Source of the DNA: Rhodocollybia butyracea
Lineage: Eukaryota; Basidiomycota; Agaricomycetes; Agaricales; Omphalotaceae
NCBI GenBank assembly: GCA_015501585.1
Contig: JADNRY010000062.1
Location: 124,001 to 188,000, forward strand
Reading direction: 5' to 3'
DNA length: 64,000 bases
The notes under the pieces were generated by a model. That model was not told where the DNA came from, made no database searches, and was given only the letters and a program-made list of their open reading frames with translations. The position numbers and the translations under genes are program-made. Numbering within the stretch: position 1 is the stretch's first letter; each line of letters begins with the position of its first letter. Below are positions 55,301 to 64,000 of this stretch, one piece after another.

Positions 55301-57687
55301 CCCGATGGCTCCACCATTCGTATCCTGGGGGCACATGTTGGAAACTCTGTAGACCCAGCTCAACCTTGGCTTCCAATAGTGGAACACATTGAGACCATCC
55401 TAGACCGCTGCCGGGAGAGACACCCAACCTTTGAAGCTAAGAGACACATGTTAAACCTTACACTTGGCTCTTTAACCCAATTCCTTACCGCTGCAAGCGG
55501 CATGCCGGAGCACATCATGAAACGACTCACAAAGACTCAACAGGAATTCTTGCAAGCTCCAATCAACAAAGCAGCTATGGAAACTGATAGTGCTATGGGA
55601 GGTAAGAAGATTCTTGACCTGCAAGCAAGGAACGAGGCAATCCAACTCATGCAAGTGAAGACATACCTTGAGCTAAACCCTAGGAAGAGGGCCGATGGGC
55701 TTATCTAGCTGATGTTGCTATAAGCAACAATGTTCTAAGAACATCACTAGCCGCACCGGCCTCAAGAGTAAATTCATTCCTCCAGGACTGGAAACCATCA
55801 ACTAAAAATCTGAGACCATTACTGTGTAACATGATCAAAGTTGCAAAGAAGTATGGACTTGAATTTAATGCCCTAAAGCCATCTAGGGCAGTCCTACTCC
55901 GTATGCCATTGTGGCATCATATTGGTGCCAACAAGCTCAGACGACAAATAAATAATAACTCCAGGTGCAAATGCCTCCGCTCCACACATGGAGTGACATA
56001 TGTTGAGGATGCACTCCGCATGTTGGAACGCCTCAATGCAGATGACCACCTCCCCTTTCAACAATGCCCCTGTGAGCCCTGCACAAGTGACCGTAGAAAC
56101 TACTGTAGTAACCCTCATGCTTGTGCTGAGTTTGTAGCCCAGCGCCTTAGCCACTTACATGATAAGTGGAACCCCACAATTGACCCAGATGAAGATGTCT
56201 ATGACAACATTGACCTGGAGGAAGGAGATATCTTGTTTGATACCAAGCTAGTAGTCAACAGTCTTTCTGAAGGATTCCGAGTATTCTCAAAACGAGACTG
56301 GGGCACTAGTTCCATATCGGATGGACCCTCAGTTGAAAATACAGACCCACAACACATAACAGATGTCTACTGTGCCGGACAGTGTACTCAACCCAAGACT
56401 GCTGATGCGAAAGGAGGAGGGGGCATCTGGTTTGGGGAGAATGACCCCAGAAATGCTGCTATCACCCTACCTGCAGACCAACGGCAAACATCACCCACAG
56501 CTGCAGCTGCAGCACTCCTACACATTCTGATACAGGCCCCTGTAAATGTTCCCCTACGATGCCACACCTCCAATGAGCAACTACTCTCATCAATAACAAA
56601 GCGACTTACAAACTGGGATGTGGAGGGCTTCACCAAAGTCAAGGACGCAGCAATATATAAAGCCATACTTAGCCACCTCCGTAAACGAGTGGCCCCAACC
56701 ATCTTCCGCAAAGCCGTGCGCAGCCAAAGTCAAAGAGCTTATGATGGTGCAAATGAACTGGCAACCAGGGCAACAGAAAACATGGACAGGAGAGAAGTCA
56801 AGCTATCACATTCGATGCAAGGTGATGTAACAGGTGTTGTGCTCACCACCCTGACCCAGTCCCTTGCTTACAATGCCATTAAGGAACAAAAAGTGCCAGA
56901 GACCAGGCCTGCAACCAAACACATGATTGCAAAAGTCCAGCATGATATTTCGTTTATCCTCAAAAAGAAACCCCAACCCGAAACAATCTGGAAGTCAATA
57001 CGGGACCCTGATATCTCAAGGCGAGCCCGGAACTTCATGTGGACAGCCCTTCATGGTGCACATAAAGTTGGGAAATACTGGAAGCACATACCAGGTTATG
57101 AGGATCGAGCCATCTGCTCTGATTGTGGTACAACTGAAGATCTAGAACATATACTGCTCCATTGCAAGAGACCATGGTGTCGCCTCATATGGGACATTGC
57201 AAAAGACATATGGCCAGAAGATCCAAATTATGGGGAATGGCCTGAGCCCTCCATAGGTACAATATTAGGTTGTAATACCCTCGAATTCCAGGACTTGGAA
57301 AGCAAACCCATGCCAGGAGTTAAACGCCTCTTTAAGATCCTAGTCACAGAAAGTGCACACCTTATCTGGAAGCTTCGCTGTGAGTGTGTTATAGACCGAG
57401 ACAATGAAGACATTTCCAAGAATGAGGCACACAACCGCTTACGCCAAGTATTAAATCAACGAATCCAAAGGGATAAAATACTGACCTATGTCCCCAAATG
57501 GCAGAAAAAAGCATTGCCCAAGAAGCTTGTACTTCAGACATGGAATGAAGTTATTGAGAGGTCACATGACCTACAAGTTGATTGGACTGGAGAACCCGAG
57601 GTTTTAGTGGGTATTGGGCCTCTAAATCAGTATCAACCGCAAAATCCACACACGGACATAAATGCGGATGGCCAGGAACTATCATAA
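52313..57687 (+). pseudogene. LINE ORF2: endonuclease, reverse transcriptase, RNase H-like, zinc finger; one frameshift
   Basis: The first open part (52313-55708) has an APE endonuclease (IASLNIKGRG, METHW, LGDHNVVEE, SRLDRIYIS, LTDHHMV) and a reverse transcriptase (PIYKKKDVTDIANYRPITVL, GFLPGRSIIDQ, ALDQEKAYDRVSH, RQGDPLSCLLF, FADDTTVYLSE). A single-base shift near 55690 moves the frame, and coding continues without a break to 57687 (LADVAISNNVLR onward). This second part holds an RNase H-like block (ADAKGGGGIWFGENDPRN) and a CCHC zinc motif (CSDCGTTEDLEHILLHC). First ATG in frame is near 52346. All endonuclease and RT catalytic residues are intact, so the frameshift is the main visible lesion in ORF2. 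Confidence 0.9.
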
Positions 57688-57916
57688 ATCCGGCTGTGCT
57701 CGAAGCCCCACACTGTAGCGAAAGCTGCGTGCAGAGTCTTGACTCCTCATGCATTTCCTCGGTGGAGGTTTCCATATTCTCCCTCTTCCCATGAAGGTTG
57801 TTCTTAGGAAATTCCCCTTCACAAATTATGTAGTACAGTGGGCCAGTTCTGTATACGGTTGCCTGTACTTATGTTTCTAGTAAACACATACCTCCAAAAA
57901 AATAAAAAATAAAAAA

Positions 57917-57930
57917 TAAATGAATCGGAG
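57917..57930. repeat. LINE target site duplication (right)
   Basis: taaatgaatcggag, matching 50568-50581, directly after or overlapping the A-rich tail. Confidence 0.85.
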
Positions 57931-58081
57931 CCCAGAGTACGAAAAAAAAGTCATAAATCTCTTCCGTTCGTTTCCTTAGTGATCATACCACATGCTGTTG
58001 ATCCCGACGAGTAGATATCTACCTTTTAAGACTAAATGTAGAATCGGAAAAGGGGGCTTCCATAAGTACAAGTATGAATTT

Positions 58082-61000
58082 TCAAGGATTTATCGGTGGC
58101 ATCTGCTGGATTTCTCGATCACGTCCAGGAAACAGTTCTTTCATAGTTCCAGCAACCCAGACTCGACCTCCTCTGGCTACAAATTCTAGCTTCAGCGTCT
58201 CTAGAATCGATCCGCTCAAAAGATCGACGCCAGGTGGGTAAACCAAAAAGTCGGCTAGCTTTCCAGGACTCAAAGAGCCGACCGAGTTGAAAATTCCATA
58301 CACCTGTGCTGCCCACGAAGTCGCTGCTTGCAGTGACTTTTAGAGTAGAGACAAGTCAGTCCTTTCTCAGCACACGTTCGTCTGAGGAAACACACCTGGT
58401 AATTGCTAAGTCCGCCTTGTTGAGTGAAGAATATTTCATAATGATAGTTCAGACCGAGCGGGGGTTCCCCATGTGCACCAACAAGCGTCTTGAGGCCCCG
58501 TGGTACCATCTTCGCATTGGAGGCGGAGGTGTTGAAAAATTGATAGGCTATACTTGTAAATGAGGGTACATACTTAATCTCAAATACGGTCACAAACGTA
58601 CATAATTTAGGTCTTGCTGTAGATTCTGTAACACCTTCCAGTATATCTTGTCGAGAAAAGCGACGAAGCCTCAGGGACACGCCATTAGTATACAAGCAAC
58701 CGTATGCAGTTACGTGCTTACTTGGAATTACCGGGACATCTTCTGCCGCCCAGATATACTGTTCGCCGAAAGCTCCTCCGTAATTGACAAGATGAGTGGG
58801 TGTATTTGCAGTCCCGCTTAGTGCGAACAAGGTTAGAACATCTTCATATTGAGTAGGGACGGGAAGAGAATGTTCGAGCGTCGTCATTCCTGCATGGATA
58901 TTGAGCAAGATGAGAGGTTAGGTCAAATATTCCAACGACCGACCGTCCATGATGTAAGTGAGGTCCCAGTCATAATTCATTCCACCTTCGGGGACACAAA
59001 GCATACTCAGATTACGAGCAGCAAGCAACAACCGTTGGCGAGAGGCACTATTAATCTGGTAAGCGGGCTATCAGGGGAAAAAAGTAGTAGACTCGCCGAA
59101 TGGGCAAGTTATAGTTCTTGTAAGATGTACTGATGGGGCTCCTTCAGCCTTGATCCTGGTCAAAGTAGAATAGGCGTCTTTCATATCAACAACATCCGCA
59201 TGAATCTGAGATGCACCAGCTCCATAAATAACTGTCCACCGGGTAAGCGTGCTAACCTAAGATGGTCCAAAGGTAGTAAATGGACTCACCATCGCCAGTA
59301 TGGAAAATCCGTGGACCTATGAATTGACCACTCTCCAAACGGCTACGCTCAACGAATCCATCGACGTTGTCTGAACTGGGACTAAAAACAAGTTCGTCTA
59401 AGCCCAAAATGACATAACAAGCTCAAGACTTACTTGTGCATCGTAGTAACCCCAAAGCTTAAGAAAGTCTGCATTTCCCAAGATTTGGCCGGATGAGGGT
59501 TACTCATTCCATTCCAATGTGCGTGGGCATCAATAAAGCCGGGTATTACGAATCCTGCGATTATTCATTGATACACTGGATGAGAGGAAACAAGAGAAAC
59601 CCTACCACCACGAGCGTTAATCAACGTAGCGCGTTCCGGAGCCACAAACCCAGATGTCGGGGCAATAGATTCTATAACACCACCTCTGACAACGAGGACC
59701 GCATGTTCTACCAAGTCTTCGTCTATGTTTCCAGTTTCCATGGTCAAGACAGTAGCGTTGAAGATGACAAGGATGTCCGAAGCACTTGGGTCCAAGGATT
59801 GAGTCTCTTTCTTCAAACGTGCTATATCAGTTGAGTGTTCAAGTACGATCTCTTGGTATTGAACAAGATTCTTAACACAAGAAATTCCGAATGTGTTTGT
59901 GTCGTTTTTGATGGTGGAAGAACATTTTGATAGCTTGGATATCTCTAGCCAGTGTAGATAAGGACCTGCGCTACGATTAGTTAAGGGAAGGAGCGGATCA
60001 ATTTGTCTCATACCGAGGAACCAGAATAACTTTTTCCCGTCAGAGCTCCAGGCAATGTCGTGACCACCGTCCAAGCTGACTCTGGCAAGTCCTGCAGTCG
60101 CTTTGCCGGGTTTGGACCAGACCTCCTCGTCTTTGATGTCCTTCCCAAAGGCAACATATACGTGGAAAAAGTCCACGAATGCGACATGCTCCACTTCGAA
60201 CCCCCCACTGTTTCTATGCGTAATCCTTTCGAACGGAGTTTGGGGACGAGGCGCAATAACAAGCTCAGCAGACATCTTGCCCGATACCTTGGTGAAATGT
60301 GGAGGTTTACCAGTCACATCGATAGGTCCACCTTCCAGGTCGATGATGAACACCCGGTCAGCTTGTTGCACCAACAGTTTCTTGTTCTTTTCTATAAACT
60401 TAATATCGGCATCATCTGGGTCTATTTCTGAAGGCACCCATCGCAGATTGGTGACGGTAAGTTTCCGCAAAGGGGACGGTTCGAGATCAAGGTCGCCTAC
60501 ATAAAGGCCGGTACCTGCAGTAGCGACGAGGTCGCCAGTCAGATAATCTCCGCCAGTTTTGAGGAAGGCAATTGTCCTATTCGAGCCACTACATTGGCAC
60601 AGGACAGGATTGCGATATCTTCCTATGGGCGGTCCTTCAATGTCGTATGATACTCCTTTGGTAAGATCAGATACCTCAAATGAGGTGAAGTGAACGTCTG
60701 ACCACCGCGACATGATGATAAGGTTTCCTTCCGTGCCAGGAATAAACGATGGAGTATAATACGGAGTCTTTCCATCGTCGTTATACAGCGTAGGAACTCG
60801 AGTGAACGTATCCTCTCCAACAACCTGAAGGACAGGGATGTTACCTGCTCTAAAGACGACTTTGCTTCCTGTTTCGTCGACGCGTAAATCGCGGAAAGCA
60901 TATATTCGTTGCGTCTCTCCGGTCTCGAGACCCACCAAATCAACAGCATTATCTGTCCAACGCGTGTCAGCGAGATGTTTTTCGATGTGAGCGATGAATC

Positions 61001-62723
61001 TGATTTCGTTCACAGATCCAGAGCGTACGCGCTCTCCTCGTTCGTTGACACCGAGGGGGACATGATGAAGTTTCCCGGCTGCCCATATAACTATACCATC
61101 AGAGTCTGGAGTGAAACAGAAAGAGGGGTATGTTCCCATCGGAGCGGATATTGTTGTGAGGTCAAAAGATAATCCATCCCAGGCGTAATTGAGTGATCCT
61201 GACTCGAGGTCTCTAGAAATGAAGCAGGATGATTGAGGATTGAAAGAGGATGTTTGAAACAATCCTACTTACTTCAAAACAAGAACCTCGTGGTCACGAA
61301 CGCGTCGGACAAAAGCCAGCGTACGGCGGTCATGCGACAGCTCGGGCCTCGAAGCCCCTCCCGGAAACGCGTCAACTAGTGTCTCCGTTACACCAGTGGT
61401 CAGATTGAGTGAAAAAAGGGCGTAAATGCCCTGATGTATGTCTAAATCAAAGGTCGGCATCCATTTGATTCGAACCACGAATAGTGACTACCTTTGCTGT
61501 ATTCAAACTGAAATTCATCTCTAACATTCTTCGAATATATTATCCCATCCTCTCCGTTCCAAATGAACTGTTCGGGTCCAACTTGCTGGTCACCATATTG
61601 CGATGCATTCCAACCACGAGGCAGAGTACGTCCGATAATCTGCGTACCATCGCCAGCTTGAATTGGGTGCTGCTCCGTTGAAGGCACTGTATACTCCCAA
61701 CCCTCTCCGCCTCCAAGGGAACGCTCCGAAGTATACCTATTCCAAAAAGATCATCAGTATACTTATATCTTCGAGTCTGCCTATGGAAGATATACCATTT
61801 GGTAACGATTACTTTGTCACCAGATGGATGGAATCGAGCATCCGTCACGAATCTGTAGGTTTCATTTGTGACCATAAGGGCTTTGAAGCATTCAGCTTCC
61901 AAATTCACCGAAAGTAGACTATGAAGTACACACCTTGGGCGCGTCCTTCTCTCAATAAACGATTCTGTTTCTTTTCGGGAGTTTCTTGGACGCCACTATT
62001 CAACGAGACTTGGTCTTCCGCCTTGAAGAGGAGGGCTGTTTGAAGAGGAGAGGAAAGGATGTCACCAACTCCAGGACGAAGATTCATTTGTTTGCAACCT
62101 TGCCATTTCGTAATCCAAATATTATCAACGCCTAACCCTGCATCACTTCTGAAGACCAGTCTGTCGCCTTTGGGCGAGAAATGAGGATCGGAATCATACG
62201 GAACTCCCAAGGTGACAGGATGAGCGATATTGACGTCTCCCTTGCTTAGATTTTGGAGAGAGTCGCCAGAAATGCAGTACAGGTCTCCCAGCATATCAAA
62301 GACAATATCTTTAGAGACCGGATTTACATCGAGGCGCAACCAAGTGCCTTCATTCACTTCATATTCCAAGACATTTGGATGAGGAAAATCCGTCGAGATG
62401 TCCCAAGGAGTCTGTTCACGAATAGGCCAAATATCGTCCTTCCATTGTTCCTCTGTTCTAAGAGGCAATGACAGATTTCTGTCGTGTAGAAATGGTAAAG
62501 AAGAGGGAAAAAAGCCTGTGAAGGTGACTGCCAAAAAGAGCAAAGCAATGGATGCAACAATGCTTGAGGTCCTGCGTTTCCGATAGGATACAGGAATAAC
62601 ACTGTAAGTAGAACGAGGGTTAATCTCGCCCTTCATAGTTGCGTTCAGAATTAGAACATTGAACAGCTCAACGGGCACAGTATGGCGCGTGACACGATAT
62701 ACATCCACGGAAACAGAACTCAT
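58082..62723 (-). CDS. membrane-anchored amidohydrolase with beta-propeller-like N-terminal half
   Basis: A long multi-exon gene. Exons I could place: 61934-62723, 61796-61895, 61492-61736, 61274-61441, 60014-61212, 59606-59965, 59434-59554, 59290-59381 and the start of the next at 59231; the remaining exons run to the stop at 58082. Start is the ATG at 62723, or possibly 62636. One transmembrane helix (SIVASIALLFLAVTFTGFF) near residue 65 suggests a signal anchor. TolB/PD40-like repeats follow (DSDPHFSPKGDRLVFRSD, FVTDARFHPSGDKVIVTKW, GHDIAWSSDGKKLFWFLG). The C-terminal metal-dependent hydrolase has IPGFIDAHAHW (the HxH ligands), GAHGEPPLG and GSLSPGKLADFLVYPPG. Related proteins are imidazolonepropionase-like amidohydrolases; the substrate is unknown. 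A conserved block near 59120 appears out of frame (see findings), so the gene may be damaged. Confidence 0.75.
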
Positions 62724-63110
62724 TGTTGTACGTAACTAATTACAATAAACGACGCGAGAAAAAGCAATACACGGCAACTCATACGAGAGCGAAAATCATC
62801 TAGATAAATGTCAACAAGAATCAAGATTAATGCATCCCTTGCTTACCTGAAGATAACATCGGAAAGCACATCTACATCGTTCGGACAGCAAAGAGCCTCA
62901 TATCGACGCCTCCTCCACTCCCACTCCGTCCAGCACGGTCAAAAGCCATAAATACCGAGTGCGAGCGAGCATCGTCTACATTTTTAACTGCACCTTTATA
63001 TGCACAAACAGTCTCGTCGACCACTACCTCTTTCTGATCTCTCAAACCCCTACCAACAGCTCCACCCGTCGTACCCAAGATGGACGGGCTCCTAAGAGCC
63101 AGCAATACCG
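62724..63110. other. promoter of the amidohydrolase and 3' flank of eRF1
   Basis: Both neighbours are on the minus strand. No coding signal beyond short shadows. Confidence 0.45.
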
Positions 63111-64000
63111 TCAGATATCTTCATCGTCAGAGTAGAACTCGTCTTCATCCTCTTCGTCGACAGACGTGAGGTTGGAAAAGTCAACCTTGTATCGAAGGAG
63201 GCCGCCGATACCGCCGAAACCTTTGACGAATTGGGCGCCCTCTTGAGACCGGTTCGTGACGAACTCGAGGTTGGCACCGAATTCTTTGTATTTTTCGGCG
63301 AACCATTCGAGAAGAGATTGTGGTTCTTCGGATTGCTCCATTTCCAAGCCAGTCGACTTGTCAAGGAACTTTTCCCGATCTTTCTCTTGCTCTTTGTTGG
63401 CGTAAATGACAATCTCCTCTAACAAGAATAGCAGACCAATCAGCCGTCATATTCGGATAAACAGATAAAAAAACTTACCTCCCGCTGCATGCCGAAGAGT
63501 ATAGCGCGTGATGTCAAGGTTCTCCCACACAACTAGCGTCTCCACTGCACCGAGTTCCAAAGCTTTGAGAGTATCGTCTACGCCAAAGCAGTATTTACCG
63601 GTATCCTGGCTGATTTCGTCAAAGTATTTTTGGATGAGACGCTTTTCTTGCACAAACTTGACATTGGCAAGTGATTCGGCCGCAAGTTCGATGGCCTAGG
63701 GTTCAAAATGAGAAGATGATGTGCAGATCGAGGACCAAACAGCATACTTGGTTAAAACCGTTCTCGCCTCCGTAACTGACATCAACCACCTTGATCACCT
63801 TTGCAACCAAACGAAGATCGAACATGTCGCTCTGGCTAAGCTCGGTTTTGAAGTCGGCGCTACCAGCTAGGACCAGTCCGGTCACGTTGACTTTATCGTT
63901 GGTGATGAAGTGTTGGACTGCCAACTCAGCAACCTTTCGTACGTAGTTGTGACGTTTTTCGTCTCGAAGACGAGAGAAACGCAGGGCAGACTGGCCACCA
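63111..64000 (-). CDS. eukaryotic peptide chain release factor eRF1, 3' part (5' end outside the window)
   Basis: Visible exons are 63748-64000 (continuing beyond the right edge), 63479-63695 and 63111-63418, with introns of 52 and 60 nt. The coding sequence enters the window at [20 protein letters not shown], so the universally conserved GGQ of the peptidyl-tRNA hydrolysis loop lies at the extreme edge. It is followed by [45 protein letters not shown] and [13 protein letters not shown], ending in the acidic tail typical of eRF1 ([15 protein letters not shown]). eRF1 recognises all three stop codons in the ribosomal A site and acts with the GTPase eRF3. The family call is certain. The stop-codon-reading N-terminal domain is not in the window. 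Confidence 0.95.

Larger units (their letters stand above)
50582..57920 (+). mobile_element. Tad-type LINE (non-LTR retrotransposon), 5'-truncated
   Basis: 7,339 bp between duplicated target sites. The 5' end starts inside ORF1, in frame, without a start codon, as expected for incomplete reverse transcription. The 3' end is an (AAAAAT)n tail (57894-57920). ORF1 has a CCHC knuckle. ORF2 has an APE-type endonuclease, reverse transcriptase, an RNase H-like region and a terminal CCHC. This architecture matches the Tad group of fungal LINEs. Confidence 0.92.

Noticed and set aside
1..64000. CRISPR arrays, operons, riboswitches or other bacterial features
   Set aside because: Introns, GPI and prenylation signals, LTR/LINE elements and eRF1 show eukaryotic nuclear DNA; no spaced direct-repeat array is present.

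Overview
The window is fungal nuclear DNA, almost certainly from a mushroom-forming basidiomycete (Agaricomycetes). Genes are cut by many short GT-AG introns (mostly 45-80 nt, a few 38-40 nt), and the content fits that group: P450 tandem arrays, macrofage activating glycoprotein-type GPI proteins, a chromodomain Ty3/Gypsy element and a Tad-like LINE. All calls come from reading the sequence. Splice sites were placed by hand so that reading frame and family motifs join; no database search was run.

Layout. (1) 1-6.9 kb, ordinary genes: a small secreted KNH-like protein (+), an RSC1/2-type bromodomain/BAH chromatin remodeller (-), a Rab11/Ypt31 GTPase (-) with a 5-nt exon, and an L-rhamnose mutarotase-like protein (+). 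(2) 6.9-28.6 kb, a duplicated 3.5-kb segment. Each copy carries an unrecognised secreted-protein gene (+) and a second unrecognised gene (-). Copy 1 keeps the secreted gene and has lost the other; copy 2 keeps the other and has lost the secreted gene. A telomere-like repeat sits near the start of copy 2. Copy 2 is split by a 14.3-kb Ty3/Gypsy chromovirus (12422-26703; identical 256-bp LTRs, 5-bp target duplication), whose gag-pol is itself split by a 3.3-kb palindromic element with 1.5-kb arms. (3) 29.3-34.2 kb: two tandem macrofage activating glycoprotein-like genes and a lipoyl-domain protein lacking the lipoyl lysine (all -). (4) 34.3-45.7 kb: a tandem array of three P450 genes alternating with MYND zinc-finger gene copies (one intact, the rest remnants) and a solo LTR. 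(5) 46.2-49.9 kb: indoleamine 2,3-dioxygenase (+) and a conserved unrecognised gene (-). (6) 50.6-57.9 kb: a 5'-truncated Tad-type LINE with a 10-14 bp target duplication and a poly(A)-like tail. (7) 58.1-64 kb: a large membrane-anchored amidohydrolase with a beta-propeller-like N-terminal half (-), and the 3' part of translation release factor eRF1 (-), which runs off the right edge.

The most unusual material is in the accessory blocks: the palindrome nested in the retrotransposon, the extra ORFs behind the Gypsy pol gene, the reciprocal gene loss in the duplicated segment, and the unrecognised secreted protein. No operon-like organisation applies. The P450/MYND unit is the only repeated gene pairing that hints at a functional or amplification unit.
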